From Marinilabiliaceae bacterium JC040 (GTDB lineage: Bacteria > Bacteroidota > Bacteroidia > Bacteroidales > Marinifilaceae): 39,481 bases of DNA. The position numbers and the translations under genes were made by a program. The DNA lies in the NCBI GenBank assembly GCA_022496785.1, contig SNAP01000013.1, positions 1 through 39,481 of the forward strand. Reading direction: 5' to 3'. This document shows, in pieces, positions 33,339 through 39,481 of this stretch; position 1 is the first letter of the stretch; each line of letters opens with the position of its first letter. Below the pieces are notes generated by a model. It ran no database searches. It saw nothing but the letters and a program-made list of their open reading frames with translations, and was not told where the DNA came from.

Positions 33339-34730
33339 TTAAATATGTATTACTTCATCATAAGCAGCAGCAGCAGCTTCCATCACAGCTTCCGACATAG
33401 TAGGGTGTGGATGAATAGCTTTAATAATATCTTCTGCTTTAGCACCTAAATGTCTTGACAATACCATTTCAGCAATCATTTCAGTAACGGTAGCACCAAC
33501 CATATGAGCACCAAGAAGAGTATCATCTTTACTATCGAATACAAGTTTCACAAAACCTTCGTTAGCACCAGCAGCACTAGCTTTACCAGATGCAGTGAAA
33601 GGGAATTTACCAACTTTAATTTCGTATCCAGCTTCAAGAGCTTTCTTTTCAGACATACCTACAGAAGAAACCTCAGGAGTAGTGTATGTACAACCAGGAA
33701 TATTAGTATAGTCGATAGGTTTAGGATTTTGTCCAACCATCTTTTCAACACAACAAATAGCCTCGGCAGAAGCAACATGAGCCAATGCAGGTCCAGAAAC
33801 AATATCACCTATTGCATAAACGTGCTCAACATTTGTTCTATAGAAATCATCAACATTAATTTTTCCTCTTTCAGTCTCTATACCTAGTTCTTCAAGACCT
33901 ATATTTTCGATATTAGTAGCGATACCAACAGCAGATAACACAACATCACATTCGTGTTCTTCAATAGCACCTTTTTTGTTTTTAATGCTCACTTTAAGTA
34001 TATCACCGCTAGTATCAACAGATTCAACTGAAGATTTAACCATCACTTTAATACCAGCTTTCTTGAATGAACGTCCCACTTGTTTAGAAACCTCTTCATC
34101 TTCAACAGGAAGAATAGTAGGCATAAATTCAACAAGTTTCACTTTAGTACCCATAGCATTATAGAAATATGCTAATTCAGAACCAATAGCACCAGAACCG
34201 ACAACAATCATCGACTTAGGCTGTTCTTTCAATGTTAAAGCTTGTCTATATCCAATTATCTTTTTACCATCTTGAGGAAGGTTAGGTAACTCTCTTGAAC
34301 GAGCTCCAGTAGCTAAGATAACATTCTGACAAGTATATGTAGAAACATTACCTTCGGCATCGCAAACTTCAACTTCTTGGTTAGATTTCAATTTACCATA
34401 TCCTGAAATCACTTCAATATTATTTTTCTTTAATAAGTATTGAATACCCTTACTCATTTTGTCAGCAACCCCTCTACTTCTTTCAATAACTTTATCGAAA
34501 TCGGGTTTTGCATTATCTATAGAGATACCATAAGCATCGGCATGTTGAGCATATTCTAGAACTTGAGCCGATTTTAAAAGAGATTTTGTAGGAATACATC
34601 CCCAATTAAGGCAAATACCACCTAATTCAGCTTTTTCTACAATAGCTACTTTCATTCCTAATTGTGATGCTCTAATAGCACCAACATATCCACCAGGACC
34701 ACTTCCGATGATGATTAAATCAAATTGCAT
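33339..34730 (-). CDS. lpdA: Dihydrolipoamide dehydrogenase (E3)
   Basis: This FAD flavoprotein reoxidises dihydrolipoamide in pyruvate, 2-oxo acid or glycine cleavage complexes, with NAD+ as acceptor. The FAD motif IIGSGPGGYVGA, the redox disulfide Cys40/Cys45 in GGICLNWGCIPTKS, the second nucleotide fold VVGSGAIGSELA, the VYAIGDIV segment, and the active-site HPHPTMSE near the C-terminus are all there. At 463 residues it is full length. No E1 or E2 genes lie near it, so the complex it serves is not indicated. It lies 93 nt after znuB. Confidence 0.96.
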   Translation of the reverse strand: MQFDLIIIGSGPGGYVGAIRASQLGMKVAIVEKAELGGICLNWGCIPTKSLLKSAQVLEYAQHADAYGISIDNAKPDFDKVIERSRGVADKMSKGIQYLLKKNNIEVISGYGKLKSNQEVEVCDAEGNVSTYTCQNVILATGARSRELPNLPQDGKKIIGYRQALTLKEQPKSMIVVGSGAIGSELAYFYNAMGTKVKLVEFMPTILPVEDEEVSKQVGRSFKKAGIKVMVKSSVESVDTSGDILKVSIKNKKGAIEEHECDVVLSAVGIATNIENIGLEELGIETERGKINVDDFYRTNVEHVYAIGDIVSGPALAHVASAEAICCVEKMVGQNPKPIDYTNIPGCTYTTPEVSSVGMSEKKALEAGYEIKVGKFPFTASGKASAAGANEGFVKLVFDSKDDTLLGAHMVGATVTEMIAEMVLSRHLGAKAEDIIKAIHPHPTMSEAVMEAAAAAYDEVIHI

Positions 34731-34823
34731 ATTTATATTGTTTTGTGTTAATAAATATTACAAAATATCGAGTTATTTTGCTTTTTCGCTAAAATACAAA
34801 AACAATTTATATTACTAGTTAAT

Positions 34824-35663
34824 TTATATACTTTTTGTTCTTTTAAGCCTAGTGGTATAGATTTTCTTATAAAGATAAGCAAGAATAAAAAACGAAAAGA
34901 AAGTAAGTATAATACTAGCACTTGGAGGCAGGTTGATAATAGAAGCAATTATTAGTCCACACAAAGAGCCTATTGGACATATTATTGATGAGGCAAGTGT
35001 AATTTTCTTAAAATCGTTGTAAAATAAATTCGCTGTTGCTTGAGGAATAGTAAGGTAAGCTATCGACAAAATAATACCAATAACATTTATAGTTATCACA
35101 ATAGAGAGAGCAACCAAACAGATAAGAATAGTATTCAAAATATCGCTATATTTATTGTTTGTTTGAGCATAATCTTTATCGAAAGCAATATAATAAATAG
35201 GTCTCATAAATATGCAAAAGAAAGCTATTATAAATATTGTTAGCCCCAACATAAGCAACAATTGAGTGTTTGAGGTACTAAGAATATTACCAAAAAGATA
35301 AGACATTAAATTGGGTACATATCCTGGACTAATATAAATAAACAGCAGACCAATAGCCATACCAGTCGACCAGAAAATACCAATTATAGAATCTTGTCTA
35401 AGATTGTTTATTTTACTGAATTTAGTAATTCCAATAGCAGAAAGAATTGCAAAAATGCTAGCTCCAAGCATAGGTGTAAAGCCTAAATAATATGCAATAC
35501 CAATCCCACCAAAAGAAGCATGACTGATACCACCACTAATAAAAACTATACGTTTTGCTACTATATAAGTACCTATAATACCACAAATAATTCCGCACAA
35601 AACAGAAGCAAATATTGCGTTTTGAAAGAAATCGAGTTCAAATAGTTCTAATATATTTTCCAT
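34824..35663 (-). CDS. znuB: Zinc/manganese ABC transporter permease
   Basis: An inner-membrane permease of the ABC-3 family with eight or so hydrophobic helices. Landmarks are SVLCGIICGIIGTYIV, SGGISHASFGGIGIAYYLG near residue 55, and the TIPQATANLF segment near the ATPase contact. The 279-residue length is usual. The ATG at 35663 (MENILELF) is preferred over the one at 35702, because it begins the known family start and falls just after the znuC stop. It works with the ZnuC ATPase and the ZnuA binding lipoprotein encoded upstream. Confidence 0.92.
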   Translation of the reverse strand: MENILELFELDFFQNAIFASVLCGIICGIIGTYIVAKRIVFISGGISHASFGGIGIAYYLGFTPMLGASIFAILSAIGITKFSKINNLRQDSIIGIFWSTGMAIGLLFIYISPGYVPNLMSYLFGNILSTSNTQLLLMLGLTIFIIAFFCIFMRPIYYIAFDKDYAQTNNKYSDILNTILICLVALSIVITINVIGIILSIAYLTIPQATANLFYNDFKKITLASSIICPIGSLCGLIIASIINLPPSASIILTFFSFFILAYLYKKIYTTRLKRTKSI

Positions 35664-35664
35664 T

Positions 35665-36405
35665 TTAATGATTTTTAAGTACTCTGTGAGGAACTCTTCC
35701 ATGAGTAATAATATCTATAGGACAATTATATCTTTCTAAAGTTTCGTTGTCTATAATATTTGATTTATGAACGTAAACACTTCTATTTACGCAAGCTATG
35801 GTTTTTACATGAGAGCTAATAATTCCTATATCGTGAGATACCATAATAATGCTCATATCTTTATTCCATTCCTTTAGCAAACCATACATTTCCTTTTCAA
35901 AAGTATTATCTACGTATGTTACAGGTTCGTCTAGTATTAATATTTTAGGATTCGAAATAACAGCTCTACACAGAAGAGCTCTTTGCATTTGTCCACCAGA
36001 AATCTCACTTATCTTATAGTTTGAATAATTTTCCAAACCCACAATATTCAGAAGATTCATAGCTAAAGCTTTATCATTAGCAGTATATCTTTGATATAAT
36101 TTCTTATTCGACATTAAACCAGACATCACAACTTCCAAAATGCTAATAGGGAAAGCCTTGTCGAAGATGTTATATTGAGGAAGATATCCTATTAAATTTT
36201 TTGTTTTATTATTCTTAAAGATGATTTCACCTTTCATTGGTTTTATGATACCTAGAATAACCTTAATTAAAGTAGTTTTTCCACCACCATTAGGTCCAAT
36301 TACACCTATAAAATCATTATCGTGAATTTTCATATTTACAGAATCGAGAATGATATTATTATCATATCCCGCAGTAATATTTCTTAATTCTATTAATTCT
36401 TCCAT
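35665..36405 (-). CDS. znuC: Zinc/manganese ABC transporter ATPase
   Basis: The cytosolic ATPase of the metal importer. Walker A is GPNGGGKTTL (residues 38-47), the signature is ISGGQMQRALL, Walker B is KILILDEP, and the switch His is in MVSHDIG. Its size (246 residues) fits the MntB/ZnuC class. It starts 1 nt after the znuA stop. The late segment NCPIDIITHGRVPHRVLKNH carries extra His that may be incidental. Confidence 0.95.
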   Translation of the reverse strand: MEELIELRNITAGYDNNIILDSVNMKIHDNDFIGVIGPNGGGKTTLIKVILGIIKPMKGEIIFKNNKTKNLIGYLPQYNIFDKAFPISILEVVMSGLMSNKKLYQRYTANDKALAMNLLNIVGLENYSNYKISEISGGQMQRALLCRAVISNPKILILDEPVTYVDNTFEKEMYGLLKEWNKDMSIIMVSHDIGIISSHVKTIACVNRSVYVHKSNIIDNETLERYNCPIDIITHGRVPHRVLKNH

Positions 36406-36406
36406 A

Positions 36407-37267
36407 TTATAATTTTCTAGCTAGAATATCCCCTATTTTCTTTAACTCTCCATAGATATCTTCGTTAAGGGGATTGATAACAAAAATCTCAGCACCTATA
36501 GAATTAGCAATATATTGAGCTTCCTTGCTATTAAATTCTTTTTGAATGAAGATAATATTCACCTGACTTTCTTTAGACTGATTAAGAATGTCCTTAATGT
36601 GAACAGGAGAAGCTTCTTTTCCATTCTTTTCAATTTCTATTTGTTCAAGATTATAATCTCTAGCAAAATATGTAAGAGAGGGGTGGAAAATAATAAAAGA
36701 ACGATTAATCTTCTTATCAAGTTTGTTAGCTATTTCAATATCTAAATTCTTAAAAATAGATATAAGATTTTCGTAATTCTCACGAAACAAATCCTTATCG
36801 GAAGGGTAAGTCTCACATAAGGTTTCATAAATAGTCTTAGCCATTATTTGAATATTGTTTGGCGAAGTCCATATATGTGGGTCGGTATTGTGCTTACAAT
36901 CTCCATGAAAATGGTCGTGCTCAATTAAATCTAAACCTTTAGACAATTCCACCGTCTTAACTGTCTTACTATCTTTAAGTAGGTTTTTAATATGATTCTG
37001 TTCGTAAGGTAGAGTTCCAATAGGGAAATATAATTTACTCTTAAGTAGAGCTTTTGCATGTTTACTAGTCAAATCGAAAGTAGCAGGACTAGCTCCAGGC
37101 GGAATAAGTACATTTATTTTATATTCTTCACCACAAATACTCTTTACAAGATATTTTTCAGGAAGAATACTTACTGTAATTGTTTTACTTGAATCTGTTT
37201 TATTGTTACATGATATTAAGGTAGTTATAATTGCTACTACTATTAATAGTGAAGAATATTTTCTCAT
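36407..37267 (-). CDS. znuA: Metal-binding lipoprotein of the Zn/Mn ABC importer
   Basis: This is the substrate-binding lipoprotein of cluster A-I. The signal peptide ends in lipobox LISC (Cys20). The domains are two Rossmann-like lobes with a linking helix. Metal ligands seen are His131 in DPHIW and His195 in FHPSLTYF, with a His-rich loop EHDHFHGDCKH at 116-126. The first family ligand, normally His in SPH, is Ala62 in GASPATFD. The start at 37267 is chosen for the signal peptide; a -7 box at 37292-37299 lies below the longer in-frame start at 37351. Zinc is the likely metal given the His-rich loop, but manganese or iron cannot be excluded. Confidence 0.9.
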   Translation of the reverse strand: MRKYSSLLIVVAIITTLISCNNKTDSSKTITVSILPEKYLVKSICGEEYKINVLIPPGASPATFDLTSKHAKALLKSKLYFPIGTLPYEQNHIKNLLKDSKTVKTVELSKGLDLIEHDHFHGDCKHNTDPHIWTSPNNIQIMAKTIYETLCETYPSDKDLFRENYENLISIFKNLDIEIANKLDKKINRSFIIFHPSLTYFARDYNLEQIEIEKNGKEASPVHIKDILNQSKESQVNIIFIQKEFNSKEAQYIANSIGAEIFVINPLNEDIYGELKKIGDILARKL

Positions 37268-37291
37268 AATTGTTACTGTTTTATAATAACT

Positions 37292-37299
37292 CAAAGTTA
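37292..37299 (-). promoter_or_regulatory. Candidate -7 box of the znuACB operon
   Basis: TAACTTTG on the minus strand fits TAnnTTTG, 24 nt before the znuA ATG. No Zur-like palindrome was recognised around it. Confidence 0.45.
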
Positions 37300-37509
37300 A
37301 TAAAAAACAAAATAGAGAAAATAATAAATCCCTATTAGTATCAATAATCATTAAAATTAATGATTTTACACCAATTTATCCCTATTCTTTTTGTTTAGCT
37401 AGTTTAATACTTTTTTTGCTGAAATTTTTTTCTATTTATTTTGCTGTATTTAACAATAGGTAGTAATTTACTGTGTTTATACTTTTCTAAGGATAGATGT
37501 GTTTTGGAG

Positions 37510-37542
37510 GTACCCTCTCCGTATCAAGTCCGTATTAAGTCC
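37510..37542 (+). repeat. Three phased 11-base units
   Basis: Consecutive units GTACCCTCTCC, GTATCAAGTCC and GTATTAAGTCC follow each other without gaps, at one helical turn each. The following ACTTGTAAC (37544-37552) resembles an inverted copy. No function known to me. Confidence 0.6.
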
Positions 37543-37643
37543 CACTTGTAACGAGGAAATTACGGTAGAAGTATAGTATCAATTCAGTATATGATTAACA
37601 ATAAGTGTTGAATGGGGGAGTGGGATTTTTGTTGGAAAAATTG

Positions 37644-37651
37644 TATATTTG
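37644..37651 (+). promoter_or_regulatory. Candidate -7 box for the downstream lipoprotein gene
   Basis: TATATTTG matches the TAnnTTTG consensus. Its transcript would start near 37658, giving a leader of about 120 nt that contains the 15-base tandem repeat. Confidence 0.4.
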
Positions 37652-37681
37652 ATTAATATAATAGAGATTTAATAGGGTGAT

Positions 37682-37711
37682 AACATACTTTTAGACAACA
37701 TACTTTTAGAC
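37682..37711 (+). repeat. Perfect 15-base tandem duplication
   Basis: AACATACTTTTAGAC occurs twice back to back (37682-37696 and 37697-37711), in the leader of the lipoprotein gene. Confidence 0.85.
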
Positions 37712-37780
37712 GTATAAGATTAAGGAAATTTCTTTTTAAAGTTTAATGTTATTTTTAAGTAATATATAAATATAATTATC

Positions 37781-38308
37781 ATGAAGTATTATTTTATTGT
37801 ATGTTTGATGTGTTTACTTTCAAGTTGTAACACATCACATTTGCTTTCAAAAGTTGTTGATAACCAAGCAAATTATTTAAAATCAATAAATAAAGAATGG
37901 GATTCATCATATGGTCAAATTAATGAACCTTTAAAATATGTGGCTTCTAAAATAGAATTAAAAATTAATACTTTAGATAAGACTTTCTTTAGAAATGATA
38001 CAATTTATTTGTTAGGTTCTTATGATTATGAAACAGGATATGTAGATGGGCAGATATGGTCTGGTAATGAATTTTATTCGATTGAAATACATCAAGAAAT
38101 AAACGCTCCTGTAAGAGTGAAAGTTCAAAAAGGAATTTTTAGAAATTTCAAGGGTATAGATAATCTTTTTGAATATTGTGAGAGAATTAAATTTGTAGAT
38201 AAAGAATTGATTCCAGGAGAAGTTGACGGAGGATATTATTTTCTACTAAGTAGAATAATTAATTCAAAAAAATTAAAAATTCAAACAAGAGGATTTGAGG
38301 AAAAATAG
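37781..38308 (+). CDS. Uncharacterised lipoprotein (175 aa)
   Basis: The N-terminus is a clear lipoprotein signal with lipobox LSSC (Cys16). The mature protein is about 160 residues, mixed alpha/beta, rich in Asn, Lys, Ile and Tyr, with no domain I recognise. A segment KVQKGIFRNFKGIDNLFEYC and a Gly-Gly-Tyr-Tyr stretch near the end are the most distinct parts. It is probably anchored in the outer membrane or the periplasmic face of the inner membrane. It stands alone, followed by a terminator 140 nt on. Confidence 0.7.
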   Translation: MKYYFIVCLMCLLSSCNTSHLLSKVVDNQANYLKSINKEWDSSYGQINEPLKYVASKIELKINTLDKTFFRNDTIYLLGSYDYETGYVDGQIWSGNEFYSIEIHQEINAPVRVKVQKGIFRNFKGIDNLFEYCERIKFVDKELIPGEVDGGYYFLLSRIINSKKLKIQTRGFEEK

Positions 38309-38730
38309 AAATCTATTAATCTTCTTAATATTGTTTTATCAATACTAAAAATGGATTTTCTATTTAATTGAGCTAAACCTTCGAAAAGTATGAATTATCT
38401 AAATAAAGTTAATAAGATTGAGAATAAATAATCTGATTAAAGATTTCCACCTCTATATGCAATAATATATAGAGGTGTTTTTTTAGCAATCCTTTGCTTA
38501 AGATCTATTAGAAAGGTTTAGTCAGTTAGTTTGTATTATCTAAACTAGGTTATGACTATCTTTATAATTCAAATTGAAACATTATATCTAATGAAAATAT
38601 GTATATTGGTAAAATAGGATATAATTTATTAAATTTACATAAAGGTATAATAATACAGATTTTTCAATGCAGTAACTAAAGCTTGGCTTATAGGTATAAA
38701 AAATGGAGGTAAATATTTATATAATCAATT
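38309..38730. other. Intergenic, no gene seen apart from a terminator
   Basis: The stretch is AT-rich. It holds the terminator at 38448-38484 and, further on, a weak -7-like TATCTTTA at 38557-38564 preceded by TTTG at 38530-38533. No open frame or RNA gene was recognised. Confidence 0.5.
38448..38484 (+). terminator. Intrinsic terminator
   Basis: A perfect 11-bp stem (CACCTCTATAT at 38448-38458 with ATATAGAGGTG at 38467-38477), an 8-nt loop and a seven-base T-run. It probably ends the transcript of the lipoprotein gene at 37781. Confidence 0.9.
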
Positions 38731-39481
38731 ATGCAAAGAAAAGAATTAATAATAATTAGCTTTTTCCTACTGATGTGTTCTTGTACACCAGTTTTAAGAA
38801 CAGGAATTCCTTATTATGCAAATGCATATCAACTTGATAAAATTATCTTTAATAAAGATTCAAGTTTCTTATCAGAATATGTACTTGGATATAGATTATA
38901 TTATTATACCGGACAATGGATTCGTGATTCTATAAATAATAGATTAATTTTAAAGGATAAGGATATTATAGAAATGCCAATGAATGTAGAAGAAAAAACT
39001 CTTTCTAATGAAAAAAGAAAAATAGACATAATGATAACTGGAGTAGAATATCTTACTACTAAACTTGATAGCATATTTGATAGTTTTTATTATATAACAT
39101 TAATAATTAATAATAAACATAAATATAAATTAGGATATGCAAAAGCAATCTTTCTGCCAGATACATTACTGCTTAATAACATAAAGTATCCTAAGATGGG
39201 ATTTGTTAACTCATTTAATGTTCCAGATAGTATAAATGTAAAAGAAATACAGATACTGATAGATTCTAGAAATGATTATCGTCGTGTTGTTAATAATGAT
39301 ATACCTACACGAGTATATAAGTTAAAAGATACATCCTCAAATTATATTAATATTAATCTACCTATAAATGATAGTCTATATCTGTTCTACTATAAGAAAC
39401 TAAAAGAAGAAGATAAAACAGTAAAGATTCTTCATAATAAGATAAAATGGCGAGGGAAGAAATATCGTATTAGTAGAAGTG
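38731..39481 (+). CDS. Uncharacterised lipoprotein, 3' end cut by window
   Basis: An open frame begins at the ATG at 38731 and runs 250 codons to the window edge without a stop. The N-terminus has a short signal and lipobox ending in MCSC (Cys18), so it is likely a lipoprotein. The following sequence is rich in Ile, Asn, Tyr and Lys, with strand-like stretches (YYITLIINNKHKYKLGYAKA, VKEIQILIDSRNDY). I see no known domain. It follows another small lipoprotein gene in the same direction, but a terminator lies between, so they are separate units. Confidence 0.75.
   Translation, partial: MQRKELIIISFFLLMCSCTPVLRTGIPYYANAYQLDKIIFNKDSSFLSEYVLGYRLYYYTGQWIRDSINNRLILKDKDIIEMPMNVEEKTLSNEKRKIDIMITGVEYLTTKLDSIFDSFYYITLIINNKHKYKLGYAKAIFLPDTLLLNNIKYPKMGFVNSFNVPDSINVKEIQILIDSRNDYRRVVNNDIPTRVYKLKDTSSNYININLPINDSLYLFYYKKLKEEDKTVKILHNKIKWRGKKYRISRS

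Larger units (their letters stand above)
37352..37780. other. Intergenic region with short repeats, no gene seen
   Basis: This gap between the divergent znuA and lipoprotein genes holds no convincing open frame. It contains three 11-base units at 37510-37542, a 15-base tandem repeat at 37682-37711, and a TATATTTG -7-like box at 37644-37651. A GC-richer island at about 37505-37565 stands out from the AT-rich surroundings. Confidence 0.6.

Noticed and set aside
33504-33887. 127-codon plus-strand frame inside lpdA
   Set aside because: Shadow frame of a well-supported gene, with no domain of its own.
1-39481. Mobile elements, CRISPR arrays, tRNA genes, phage genes
   Set aside because: No transposase, integrase, phage protein, spaced repeat array or cloverleaf-like tRNA sequence was recognised on either strand.

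Overview
The window looks like a chromosomal segment from an AT-rich member of the Bacteroidota, most likely order Bacteroidales. The evidence is repeated Bacteroidota-type promoter boxes (TAnnTTTG), a GldJ-family lipoprotein next to murF, a DUF4924 protein, a long Ctc/TL5-type L25, a Bacteroidota-style dihydroorotase, and the general lack of strong Shine-Dalgarno sequences. No insertion sequence, phage, CRISPR array or tRNA was seen.

Layout: 1-82 is the 3' part of a 5S rRNA with its terminator. 118-1772 carries a pentapeptide-repeat protein, a possible structured RNA and a small lipoprotein. 1827-5078 (minus) holds an M20 dipeptidase and a large uncharacterised protein with nitronate-monooxygenase-like motifs and a cysteine-rich C-terminal part. 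5331-13834 (minus) is a run of dus, a small membrane protein, a TonB-dependent receptor, an MFS permease, hemN, hemY-type hemG and hemH. The last three encode the steps from coproporphyrinogen III to heme, and they sit directly behind an outer- and an inner-membrane transporter. This is the best candidate here for an undescribed system: import of a porphyrin or iron ligand coupled to terminal heme synthesis. 13937-18825 (minus) holds a tricorn-like S41 protease and a GHL10-type glycosidase-like lipoprotein.

18927-26147 (plus) has leuS, a YitT-family membrane protein, and the cluster rplY-pth-hslR-DUF4924-DUF4097-like. The rplY leader can fold into a hairpin whose loop pairs with the extreme 5' end, a pseudoknot-like arrangement. 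A near-perfect 15-bp terminator-like hairpin is built into the pth coding sequence. 26254-31155 (minus) contains murF, a polyprenol-phosphate mannosyltransferase-like gene, pyrC and, as a separate unit, gldJ. ispF (plus) follows. 31939-37267 (minus) holds a secreted C1B aminopeptidase, dihydrolipoamide dehydrogenase and a znuA-znuC-znuB metal uptake operon. The end of the window (37352-39481) is gene-poor, with short direct repeats and two uncharacterised lipoprotein genes, the last cut by the window edge.

Starts were often decided by where a TAnnTTTG box or a signal peptide falls, so several coding regions are shorter than the longest open frame. All assignments come from reading motifs by eye; no database search was run.
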